In this document: positions 1 to 6,047 of the stretch, piece by piece
Layout: the number at the start of each line of letters is the position of its first letter
Numbering within the stretch: the stretch's first letter is position 1
DNA from: an uncultured Flavobacterium sp.
Lineage (GTDB): Bacteria > Bacteroidota > Bacteroidia > Flavobacteriales > Flavobacteriaceae
Assembly (NCBI GenBank): GCA_946480635.1
Contig: CAMLKV010000111.1
Span: 1-6,985 of the forward strand
DNA length: 6,985 nt
Direction: 5' to 3'
Made by a program: the position numbers and the translations under genes
Notes under the pieces: model-generated
Told to the model about the DNA's origin: nothing
What the model saw: only the letters and a program-made list of their open reading frames with translations
The model's database searches: none

Positions 1-482
1 AAGAAGCAACGGTTTTTGGATATTATGTAGATGACCCTGAACGCTATGGTGTTGCAGAATTTGATGAAAGTGGTAAAGTTCTTTCGATTGAAGAAAAGCC
101 AAATAAGCCAAAGTCTAATTTTGCAGTTGTTGGATTGTATTTTTATCCAAATTCAGTTGTTGAAATTGCAAAAAATGTCAAGCCTTCACATCGAGGAGAA
201 CTTGAAATAACTACGATAAATCAAACCTATCTAGAAAAAGGAGCGCTTAACTTGCAATTAATGGGAAGAGGTTTTGCATGGTTAGATACTGGTACACATG
301 AATCTTTAACAGAAGCAACAGAATTTGTAAAAGCAGTTGAAAAACGAACAGGTTTAAAAATTGCTTGTATTGAAGAAGTAGCATATAGAAAAGGGTTTAT
401 AAATAAAGAACAGTTTCAAAATTGTGCAGGAGTTTTAGGAAAAAGCACTTATGCAGAGTATTTAAGAAAAATTGTGAAATAG
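1..482 (+). CDS. rmlA: Glucose-1-phosphate thymidylyltransferase, C-terminal part (start outside window)
   Basis: This is the last 159 codons of RmlA/RfbA, read from base 3 to the TAG at 480-482. The enzyme joins dTTP and glucose 1-phosphate to give dTDP-glucose, the first step toward dTDP-L-rhamnose and other dTDP-deoxysugars, in the cytoplasm. Seen in the sequence: [17 protein letters not shown] near the left edge, SIEEKP with the sugar-phosphate/metal-site EEKP motif at visible residues 30-33, the [13 protein letters not shown] strand, RGELEIT, and the [15 protein letters not shown] signature at about visible residues 88-102. All are typical of RmlA. The N-terminal nucleotide-binding half with the GGxGTRL loop, about 130 residues, lies upstream. 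The C-terminal tail ([12 protein letters not shown] onward) is complete. The next gene starts after 3 bases. An initiation codon at TTG 135 would cut through the catalytic domain and is not the real start. Identification is firm; whether rmlBCD lie upstream cannot be seen. Confidence 0.95.
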   Translation, partial: EATVFGYYVDDPERYGVAEFDESGKVLSIEEKPNKPKSNFAVVGLYFYPNSVVEIAKNVKPSHRGELEITTINQTYLEKGALNLQLMGRGFAWLDTGTHESLTEATEFVKAVEKRTGLKIACIEEVAYRKGFINKEQFQNCAGVLGKSTYAEYLRKIVK

Positions 483-485
483 AGT

Positions 486-1673
486 ATGAAGTATGATTAT
501 TTGATTGTTGGAGCAGGTTTAATAGGACTTTCAACAGCTTATCATTTAAAAATCAAGAATAAAGATGCTAGGGTTGTTCTTCTTGAAAAAGAAAATGATG
601 TAGCTGTGCATCAATCAGGTAATAATAGTGGAGTAATTCATAGTGGCATTTATTATAAACCAGGAAGTTTAAAAGCAACAAATTGTATTTCGGGTTACAA
701 TTCTATCATCGAATTTGCAAAAGAATATGGTATCGATTATGATTTGTGTGGAAAAATTATTGTTGCTTCCTCAAAAGAGGAGCTTCCATTACTTGATAAT
801 ATCTATAATAGAGGTATAGAAAATGGACTTCGTGGTTTAGAATATCTTTCTCGAGAACAGTTTAGAGAAATTGAACCTCATTGCGAAGGTTTAAAAGCAA
901 TAAAAGTTCCACAAACAGGAATTATCGATTACCCAGCAGTAGCAAAAACTTTAAAAACACTTTTTGAGGCGCTAGGAGGTGAAGTTGTATTTAATAGTAA
1001 AGTAGAACAGATAATATCTAAAAGTGATTTAAATGTAATTATTGCTTCAGGTAAGGAATATCAAACTAAGAAAATAATTACTTGCGCAGGATTATACTCA
1101 GATAAAATGTCTTTATTGACAAATCCTACTAATGATTTAAGAATTATACCCTTTAGAGGTGAATATTATAAGTTAAAAGAAGAAAAAAAATATTTAGTTA
1201 AGCATTTAATTTATCCAGTACCTAACCCTAATTTCCCGTTTTTAGGAGTTCATTTTACTAGAATGATAGACGGAAATATTGAGGCAGGACCTAATGCAGT
1301 ATTAGCTTTCAAACGTGAAGGATATAAATTTTCTGATTTTAATTTATCAGAAACAATGGATACATTAACTTGGGGAGGTTTTTGGAAGATTGTTGCTAAG
1401 TATGGTCAAACAGGATTAGGAGAAATGCATAGATCGCTTTCTAAAGCTGCATTTACAAATGCTTTACAAAAATTAATCCCCGAAATTCAAGAAAATGATC
1501 TAGTATCAGGCGGTGCAGGTGTTAGAGCACAAGCTTGCAATAAGGAAGGGGTTTTAATAGATGATTTTGATATTTTGAATAGTGGAAATATTGTTCATGT
1601 TCGTAATGCACCTTCACCAGCAGCAACTTCTTGTTTATCTATAGGAAGGACTATTAGCGAAATTTTAAAGTAA
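486..1673 (+). CDS. lhgO: L-2-hydroxyglutarate oxidase (FAD-dependent, DAO family)
   Basis: A 395-residue flavoprotein of the D-amino-acid-oxidase fold, full length for LhgO. Known members oxidise L-2-hydroxyglutarate to 2-oxoglutarate and pass the electrons to oxygen or the membrane quinone pool. Seen in the sequence: an N-terminal Rossmann dinucleotide motif GAGLIGLSTA (residues 9-18, GxGxxG), an acidic residue after beta-2 (LLEKE, E34) for the FAD ribose, the LhgO-typical segment HQSGNNSGVIHSGIYYKPGS (42-61), TGIIDYP at about 144-150, EAGPNAVLAF (266-275), SGGAGVRAQ (341-349) and the C-terminal FAD loop HVRNAPSPAATSCLSIG (371-387). No signal peptide or membrane helix is seen. ATG 486 follows the rmlA stop by 3 bases and the aminotransferase start follows its stop by 5. 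Its place in a sugar-nucleotide operon is unusual; I infer that it recycles 2-hydroxyglutarate made by the WbpB/WlbA-like dehydrogenase encoded at 3448-4467. The family call is secure, the exact substrate less so. Confidence 0.92.
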   Translation: MKYDYLIVGAGLIGLSTAYHLKIKNKDARVVLLEKENDVAVHQSGNNSGVIHSGIYYKPGSLKATNCISGYNSIIEFAKEYGIDYDLCGKIIVASSKEELPLLDNIYNRGIENGLRGLEYLSREQFREIEPHCEGLKAIKVPQTGIIDYPAVAKTLKTLFEALGGEVVFNSKVEQIISKSDLNVIIASGKEYQTKKIITCAGLYSDKMSLLTNPTNDLRIIPFRGEYYKLKEEKKYLVKHLIYPVPNPNFPFLGVHFTRMIDGNIEAGPNAVLAFKREGYKFSDFNLSETMDTLTWGGFWKIVAKYGQTGLGEMHRSLSKAAFTNALQKLIPEIQENDLVSGGAGVRAQACNKEGVLIDDFDILNSGNIVHVRNAPSPAATSCLSIGRTISEILK

Positions 1674-1678
1674 AGTAG

Positions 1679-2413
1679 ATGAAAATTCAAATGGTTGACT
1701 TACAGGGTCAATATCATAAAATAAAATCAGAAATTGATACTGCTATAATAAGTTGTATTGAGAAAGCTGCATTTATAAATGGACCAGCTGTAAAGGAATT
1801 TCAAAATGATTTTGAAAACTATTTAAAAGTAAAACATGTAATACCTTGCGCAAACGGTACAGATGCACTTCAAATAGCAATGATGGCTCTTGATTTGAAA
1901 CCAGGAGATGAAGTGATTTGCCCTGCTTTTACGTATGTTGCAACAGCAGAAGTGATAGGTTTGTTGGGCTTAATTCCAATTATGGTAGATGTTAATTCAG
2001 ACACTTTTAATATAGAAGTAAATAATCTTGAAAAGTATTTGACTTCTAAAACTAAAGCTATTGTACCAGTGCATCTTTATGGACAAGCTGCGGATATGGA
2101 AAAGATAATGGAATTTGCTCAAAAGAATAATCTATATGTAATCGAAGATAATGCACAAGCTATTGGTTCAAATTATCAATTTTCTAATAGGGAAGTGAAA
2201 AAGACAGGCACAATAGGGCATATAGGCTGTACTTCTTTTTTTCCGTCAAAAAACTTAGGATGTTATGGCGATGGAGGTGCTTTGATGACTAATGACGATC
2301 AATTAGCTGCAAAGATAAGAATGATTGCGAATCATGGTCAAGAAAAAAAATACTATTCTATTTTTTTAAGTCTTCGATTTCAATTTAACTATTTGATATT
2401 TGAAATTTATTAA
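1679..2413 (+). CDS. DegT/DnrJ/EryC1/StrS aminotransferase (WbpE/WlbC type), N-terminal fragment of a split gene
   Basis: PLP-dependent sugar aminotransferase that, in the WbpE/WlbC group, moves an amino group from glutamate to a 3-keto UDP-sugar. The first 226 residues match the family: MVDLQGQY start, ANGTDAL phosphate-binding loop (58-64), PAFTYVATAE (82-91), VIEDNAQAIG with D157 for the PLP ring nitrogen and Q160, then TSFFPSKNLGCYGDGGA with the Schiff-base lysine K191, and ANHGQEKKYY ending at residue 226 (base 2356). From there homology stops abruptly: 18 unrelated residues are read from an AT-rich insert and translation ends at TAA 2411-2413. The family continues with a C-terminal small domain, found in another frame from 2419. 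The fragment therefore has the catalytic lysine but lacks the small domain and the Asn-Ser-Arg motif that reaches the partner active site in these dimers. It is probably inactive alone. The start ATG lies 5 bases after the lhgO stop. WbpE-type specificity is inferred from neighbours. Confidence 0.88.
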   Translation: MKIQMVDLQGQYHKIKSEIDTAIISCIEKAAFINGPAVKEFQNDFENYLKVKHVIPCANGTDALQIAMMALDLKPGDEVICPAFTYVATAEVIGLLGLIPIMVDVNSDTFNIEVNNLEKYLTSKTKAIVPVHLYGQAADMEKIMEFAQKNNLYVIEDNAQAIGSNYQFSNREVKKTGTIGHIGCTSFFPSKNLGCYGDGGALMTNDDQLAAKIRMIANHGQEKKYYSIFLSLRFQFNYLIFEIY

Positions 2414-2418
2414 TATTT
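2357..2418 (+). other. AT-rich 62-base tract (net about 59 bases extra) interrupting the aminotransferase gene
   Basis: Family-like coding sequence stops after the Tyr-Tyr codons TAC TAT (2351-2356) and resumes at AAA GTT TTA GGT (2419-2430, Lys-Val-Leu-Gly). Family members usually have about one residue between these points, so roughly 59 bases are extra; 59 is not a multiple of three and shifts the frame by two. The tract contains TAA at 2411 in the upstream frame and TGA at 2401 in the downstream frame. It holds a perfect 7-base inverted repeat, ATTTCAA (2377-2383) and TTGAAAT (2400-2406), with a 16-base loop. An A8 run (2343-2350) lies just upstream and a T7 run (2361-2367) inside. I see no convincing target-site duplication, no transposase and no second copy in the window. 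Origin is unknown: small non-autonomous element, illegitimate insertion, or a functional recoding element. The expected one-residue spacing comes from memory of the family, not an alignment. Confidence 0.75.
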
Positions 2419-2865
2419 AAAGTTTTAGGTTGTAATTCTCGTTTGGATACTGTACAAGCAGAAATACTAAAAATAAAGTTAAAACATTTAGATGAATATA
2501 GTGTTGCTCGTAACAAGATGGCAACATTTTATGATCAAAATTTATCAAAATTAGAAGCATTACAAATTCCTAAAAGAGCTAAAAACACAACACATGTTTT
2601 TCATCAATACACATTAAGAGTAAAAAATGGTAGACGTAATGAGTTACAAAAATATCTTGAAGAGAAAGGTATTCCAAGTATGATTTATTACCCACTTCCA
2701 TTATATAAGCAGGAAGCTTTTCAGCAATATAATGCAGAAAATTTTTATTTGCCTGTTACCGAAATGCTTTGTGATGAAGTGATTTCATTACCTATTCATA
2801 CAGAGTTCAACGAAGAAATAGCTCAATTTATAGTTAATGAAATTGAAAAATTCTTTAAAAACTAA
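2419..2865 (+). pseudogene. DegT/DnrJ/EryC1/StrS aminotransferase, C-terminal fragment of the split gene
   Basis: This frame carries the missing C-terminal part of the aminotransferase that starts at 1679. It opens with KVLGCNSRLDTVQAEIL, the conserved Asn-Ser-Arg segment that in these dimers contacts the partner subunit's active site, followed by KLKHLDEYSVARNKMATFYD, the small-domain strand HVFHQYTLR, the IPSMIYYPLPLYKQEAF signature, LPVTEMLCDEVISLPIHTEF, and the closing helix to TAA 2863-2865. These 148 residues plus the 226 upstream give about 375, the normal family length. The frame is open back to 2404 after a TGA at 2401-2403. There is no ATG before 2518; TTG 2443 falls inside the conserved motif, so independent translation would not give a sensible domain. 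No other stop or frameshift is visible, so the damage looks recent or the two parts are joined in an unknown way. The acetyltransferase gene begins 2 bases after the stop. Confidence 0.85.
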
Positions 2866-2867
2866 TT

Positions 2868-3443
2868 ATGGAAAAACAATATTTTGCTCATGAAACAGCA
2901 GTAATAGATCAAGGCTGCCAGATAGGTAAAGGAACTAAAATATGGCATTTTTCTCATATTATGCCCAATTCTATTTTAGGAGAAAATTGTAATATAGGTC
3001 AAAATGTTGTCATATCACCTGGAGTTATTTTAGGTAAGAATGTCAAAGTACAAAATAATGTTTCTATATATGAAGGTGTTACTTGTGATGATGATGTTTT
3101 TCTTGGGCCTTCAATGGTTTTTACTAATGTTATTAATCCTAGAAGTGCAGTAAATAGAAAAAATCAATATTTGACTACTCATGTCGGCAAAGGAGCGTCA
3201 ATAGGGGCTAATGCTACAATTGTATGTGGGCACAACATTGGTGATTTTGCTTTCATAGGAGCAGGAGCTGTAGTAACTAAAGAAGTTCCAGCTTATGCTC
3301 TGGTTGTAGGTAATCCTGCAAGACAAATGGGTTGGATGAGTGAATATGGTCACAGATTGAATTTTGACAATGAGGGTTTTGCGATATGTCAAGAGAGTAA
3401 TGAAAAATATAAGATAGAAAATAATCAAGTTACAAAAATTTAG
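2868..3443 (+). CDS. UDP-sugar 3-N-acetyltransferase, WbpD/WlbB type (left-handed beta-helix)
   Basis: A 191-residue hexapeptide-repeat acyltransferase. WbpD/WlbB enzymes acetylate the 3-amino group of UDP-2-acetamido-3-amino-2,3-dideoxy-glucuronate from acetyl-CoA; trimeric, cytoplasmic. Seen: an N-terminal AVIDQGCQIGKGTKIWHFSH segment (11-30) characteristic of this group, hexapeptide coils with I/V-G-x-x at 18-64 (QIGKGTKI, ILGENCNIGQNVVI, VILGKNVKV), the active-site stretch GPSMVFTNVINPRSA (80-94) with N87, a return to coils at 106-135 (VGKGASIGANATIVCG, IGDFAFIGAGAVVTK), and the CoA-side ending VPAYALVVGNPARQMGWMSEYG (140-161). The asparagine in FTNV matches a residue reported as important in Bordetella WlbB; that is recalled, not aligned. 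Residues 162-191 are a non-repeat tail. It sits between the split aminotransferase (2-base gap) and the dehydrogenase (4-base gap), the enzymes expected to act just before it. Substrate (uronate or non-oxidised UDP-sugar) is inferred. Confidence 0.9.
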   Translation: MEKQYFAHETAVIDQGCQIGKGTKIWHFSHIMPNSILGENCNIGQNVVISPGVILGKNVKVQNNVSIYEGVTCDDDVFLGPSMVFTNVINPRSAVNRKNQYLTTHVGKGASIGANATIVCGHNIGDFAFIGAGAVVTKEVPAYALVVGNPARQMGWMSEYGHRLNFDNEGFAICQESNEKYKIENNQVTKI

Positions 3444-3447
3444 TATA

Positions 3448-4467
3448 ATGTCAGGTAAAATTAAATTTGCAGTTGTAGGATGTGGTCATATTGGAAAAAG
3501 ACATGCCGAAATGATTAGTAGAAATCAAGAATGTGAATTGGTGGCATTGGTTGACGTTAAGGACAAAAAAGATTTAGGTATTGAGTCATTTGATGTTCCA
3601 TTTTTTCAGTCACTAGATGAATTATTGCAATCTAATTTATCTGTAGATATTATCAATATTGCCTCTCCCAATGGTTACCACTTTGAACAAGCTTATAAAG
3701 TCCTTGATGCAGGGAAACATGTTGTAGTGGAAAAGCCAATGGCTTTAAAAAGACAAGATGCTGAAAAATTAATTTTTCAAGCGTTACATAAACACAAACA
3801 TATTTTTGCAGTTATGCAAAATCGTTATTCTCCTCCTTCAGTTTGGATTAAAGAAATTGTAGAAAGCGGTAAATTAGGTAAAATCTTTATGGTTCAATTA
3901 AATTGTTATTGGAATCGTGATGATAGATATTACAAGGCTGATTCATGGCATGGAAAATCAGAACTTGATGGAGGGACTTTGTTTACTCAATTCTCTCATT
4001 TTATAGATATTATGTATTGGTTGTTTGGCGATATTACAAACATTCAAGGAAAATTTGCCGATTTTAACCATAAAGAATTGACAGACTTTGAAGACAGTGG
4101 TTTTGTTAATTTTGATTTTGTTAATGGAGGAATGGGGTCTTTAAATTACTCCACTTCTGTATGGAATCAAAATTTAGAAAGTTCAATGACTATTATCGCT
4201 GAAAATGGTGCCGTAAAAATAGGCGGACAGTATATGGATAAAGTCGAAATATGTCACATTAAAGATTATGAAATGCCACAATTGGCCCCAACTAATCCTG
4301 GGAATGATTATGGTGCTTACAAAGGGTCAGCCGCAAATCATCATTATATTATTGAAAATATTGTAGATGTATTGAACGGAAGAGCTCCAATTACAACTAA
4401 TGCTCTAGAAGGATTAAAAGTGGTTGATATTATCGAAAAAATTTACGAATTGAAAGACAATAAATAA
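3448..4467 (+). CDS. Gfo/Idh/MocA oxidoreductase, WbpB/WlbA-type UDP-sugar 3-dehydrogenase
   Basis: A 339-residue NAD-dependent dehydrogenase. WbpB/WlbA oxidise C3 of UDP-GlcNAc-uronate to a 3-keto product for the following aminotransferase, and keep NAD(H) bound, renewing it by reducing 2-oxoglutarate to 2-hydroxyglutarate. Seen: N-terminal Rossmann motif VVGCGHIGKRH (9-19, GxGxxG), acidic D36 at the end of beta-2 (ALVDV), NIASPNGYH (70-78), the family EKPMAL motif with catalytic-type K96, QNRYSPP (124-130) typical of the WlbA group, and DGGTLFTQFSHFIDIMYWLFG with H184 and D187 in the second domain. A glutamine, Q181, occupies the place often held by Asp in this superfamily. The C-terminal alpha/beta sheet domain (about 125-310) is complete. 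ATG 3448 is 4 bases after the acetyltransferase stop; the deacetylase begins 2 bases after its own stop. The WlbA-like role rests on motifs plus neighbours; a GnnA-like role on non-oxidised UDP-GlcNAc is the main alternative. Confidence 0.9.
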   Translation: MSGKIKFAVVGCGHIGKRHAEMISRNQECELVALVDVKDKKDLGIESFDVPFFQSLDELLQSNLSVDIINIASPNGYHFEQAYKVLDAGKHVVVEKPMALKRQDAEKLIFQALHKHKHIFAVMQNRYSPPSVWIKEIVESGKLGKIFMVQLNCYWNRDDRYYKADSWHGKSELDGGTLFTQFSHFIDIMYWLFGDITNIQGKFADFNHKELTDFEDSGFVNFDFVNGGMGSLNYSTSVWNQNLESSMTIIAENGAVKIGGQYMDKVEICHIKDYEMPQLAPTNPGNDYGAYKGSAANHHYIIENIVDVLNGRAPITTNALEGLKVVDIIEKIYELKDNK

Positions 4468-4469
4468 TT

Positions 4470-5105
4470 ATGAATTTTAAAAAGGTTCTAGTGCTTGCAC
4501 CTCATACTGATGATGGTGAATTAGGAGCAGGAGGTTTCATTTCAAAATTAATAGATCAAGGTGTTGAGGTCTTTTACATGGCTTTTTCTACTGCAGAAGA
4601 GTCAGTACCAGAAGGTTTTCCAAAAGATATTTTGAAAACAGAAGTTAAAGCAGCAACAAAAGTATTGGGGATAAAAGAAGAAAATGTTATCATCTTTAAT
4701 TATCAGGTTAGAAAGCTTAATTATGCTAGACAAGAAATATTGGAAGAACTAATCAAGTTTAAACGTTTGCACGCAGACATTGATCTTGTATTAATTCCAA
4801 GTATTAATGATATACATCAAGATCATTCCACAATTGCTAATGAAGGCATAAGAGCATTCAAGACAAAATCTATATTTAGTTATGAATTAATATGGAATAA
4901 TCTTTCATTTAATACTCAAAGTTACGTACCTCTTGAGGAAAAACATATCAATAAAAAAATTGATGCGTTAAAAGAATATAAATCTCAGGGGTTTAGAGAT
5001 TATCTAAGTGCTGATTTTATTCGTTCACTTGCTGTTTCCAGAGGAGTTCAGTTTGGGGTGAAATATGCAGAAACTTTTGAAGTGGTGAGGCTTTCAATTA
5101 AATAA
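4470..5105 (+). CDS. PIG-L family zinc-dependent N-deacetylase
   Basis: A 211-residue LmbE/PIG-L fold protein. The family removes N-acetyl groups from amino-sugar conjugates (MshB, PIG-L, BshB are known members). Seen: LVLAPHTDDGELGAGG at residues 7-22, a variant of the usual PHPDDE motif in which H12 and D15 would bind zinc and D14 would be the general base; and IHQDHS at 115-120, matching the HPDH motif, with H116 and H119. The Rossmann-like core strands (VEVFYMAFS, DLVLIPS) are present, with KIDALKEYKSQG (163-174) and a C-terminal strand ending in FEVVRL. Thr replaces Pro and Gly replaces Glu in the first motif, but all expected metal-binding residues are kept. No signal peptide or membrane helix is evident, so it should act in the cytoplasm. 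The gene lies 2 bases after the dehydrogenase and 10 before an acyltransferase, suggesting that it frees an amine which the next enzyme re-acylates. The true substrate is not known from the sequence. Confidence 0.9.
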   Translation: MNFKKVLVLAPHTDDGELGAGGFISKLIDQGVEVFYMAFSTAEESVPEGFPKDILKTEVKAATKVLGIKEENVIIFNYQVRKLNYARQEILEELIKFKRLHADIDLVLIPSINDIHQDHSTIANEGIRAFKTKSIFSYELIWNNLSFNTQSYVPLEEKHINKKIDALKEYKSQGFRDYLSADFIRSLAVSRGVQFGVKYAETFEVVRLSIK

Positions 5106-5115
5106 ATCACAGCTC

Positions 5116-6045
5116 ATGATACAACTTTCTGAAATTATAGATAAAGTTACACCTATAAAGGTTATTGGTATAACACACAAACAAATCAGTACAGCAATTG
5201 AACTTGATTGTCATAACGAAAAAGACAATGTACTAATGTGGGTTTCTGCTAAATTTACCCAGAAAATCAATGATATAAAGAAAGGAACTATCATATGCAG
5301 TAATTTCCCAGAAGAATATATTCATTCAGATTGTACATATTTGATTTTTGAAAATCCTAGATTAGCTTTTCAAAAAATACTTACTGAATTTTTTATGCCA
5401 AGACAAAGAGGTGGCATTTCAGCAACAGCTTTTATAGGAAATAATGTAACTTTAGCTGAGGATGTTTCAATTGGTCATTATGTTATTATAGAAGATAATT
5501 GTAGTATTGGCAACAAAACAATTATAGATCACCACACAGTTATTAAAGAAGGCACAAAAATTGGCAAAAACGTCATTATAGGAGCCAATAATACAATTGG
5601 CGGCGTGGGTTTCGGTTATGAGAAAGATGAAACAGGACAATTTATGTTTATTCCTCATATAGGAAATGTTGTCATTGAAGATAATGTAGAAATAGGAAAC
5701 AATACCTGTATAGATAGAGCTGTATTAGGTAGTACAGTTTTAATGAAAAATTCAAAAATAGATAATTTAGTTCATATAGCACACGGAGTTAAAGTGGGTA
5801 AAAATAGTCTCGTAATAGCTAATGCGATGGTGGCTGGAAGTGTAGAGATTGGAGAAAATACATGGGTGGCACCATCTTCATCAATATTAAATCAAAAGAA
5901 AATAGGGAATAATGTAACTATAGGATTAGCTGCAGTCGTAGTTAAAGATGTGGTAGATGGACAAACAGTAATTGGTAGTCCTGCTGAAGAAATTTCTATT
6001 GCATTACAAAAGAAAAAAATCATCACCGATAAACTATTTAAATAA
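5116..6045 (+). CDS. LpxD-like N-acyltransferase (left-handed beta-helix)
   Basis: A 309-residue protein resembling UDP-3-O-acylglucosamine N-acyltransferase, somewhat shorter than E. coli LpxD (341). Seen: an N-terminal domain of about 95 residues (to EFFMPRQ) in the place of the LpxD uridine-binding domain, then hexapeptide coils from about 101 (ISATAFIGNNVTLAEDVSIG) onward, the LpxD-type insertion GGVGFGYEKDETGQFMFIPH (162-181), VEIGNNTCIDRAVLG (191-205), and IDNLVHIAHGVKVG (215-228), where H223 matches the catalytic His of LpxD. The end (VVVKDVVDGQTVIGSPAEE) looks more like a NeuD or sugar O/N-acetyltransferase tail. The second LpxD histidine position appears as Q260. It is probably a paralogue dedicated to this polysaccharide rather than the lipid A enzyme, because it sits among O-antigen-type genes and behind a deacetylase. 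The acyl donor (acyl-ACP, acetyl-CoA or other) cannot be told. ATG 5116 follows the deacetylase stop by 10 bases. Confidence 0.85.
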   Translation: MIQLSEIIDKVTPIKVIGITHKQISTAIELDCHNEKDNVLMWVSAKFTQKINDIKKGTIICSNFPEEYIHSDCTYLIFENPRLAFQKILTEFFMPRQRGGISATAFIGNNVTLAEDVSIGHYVIIEDNCSIGNKTIIDHHTVIKEGTKIGKNVIIGANNTIGGVGFGYEKDETGQFMFIPHIGNVVIEDNVEIGNNTCIDRAVLGSTVLMKNSKIDNLVHIAHGVKVGKNSLVIANAMVAGSVEIGENTWVAPSSSILNQKKIGNNVTIGLAAVVVKDVVDGQTVIGSPAEEISIALQKKKIITDKLFK

Positions 6046-6047
6046 TC

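Noticed and set aside
2343..2350. A8 run upstream of the insert as a phase-variation switch
   Set aside because: Gain or loss of A residues cannot restore the downstream frame, because a TGA at 2401-2403 closes that frame before the conserved C-terminal part.
2377..2406. Inverted repeat as a rho-independent terminator
   Set aside because: The stem is only 7 base pairs with a single G-C rich step, the loop is 16 bases and no clean T-run follows directly; downstream genes in the same operon would be cut off.
2404..2413. Minus-one ribosomal frameshift joining the two aminotransferase halves
   Set aside because: The two open frames overlap for only about 10 bases and no X-XXY-YYZ slippery heptamer is seen there; the product would also carry about 20 extra residues next to a conserved motif.
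2354..2417. TATT direct repeats (2354-2357 and 2414-2417) as a transposon target duplication
   Set aside because: Removing one copy with the tract between them does not restore the reading frame, and four AT bases repeat easily by chance in such sequence.
3198..3428. Minus-strand open frame of 76 codons opposite the acetyltransferase gene
   Set aside because: It lies wholly inside a well-supported plus-strand gene and its translation resembles no family; the repeating hexapeptide codons tend to leave open frames on the other strand.
5467..5658. Minus-strand open frame of 63 codons opposite the LpxD-like gene
   Set aside because: It is also antisense to hexapeptide-repeat coding sequence, with low-complexity Asn/Ile/Cys-rich translation and no start context.
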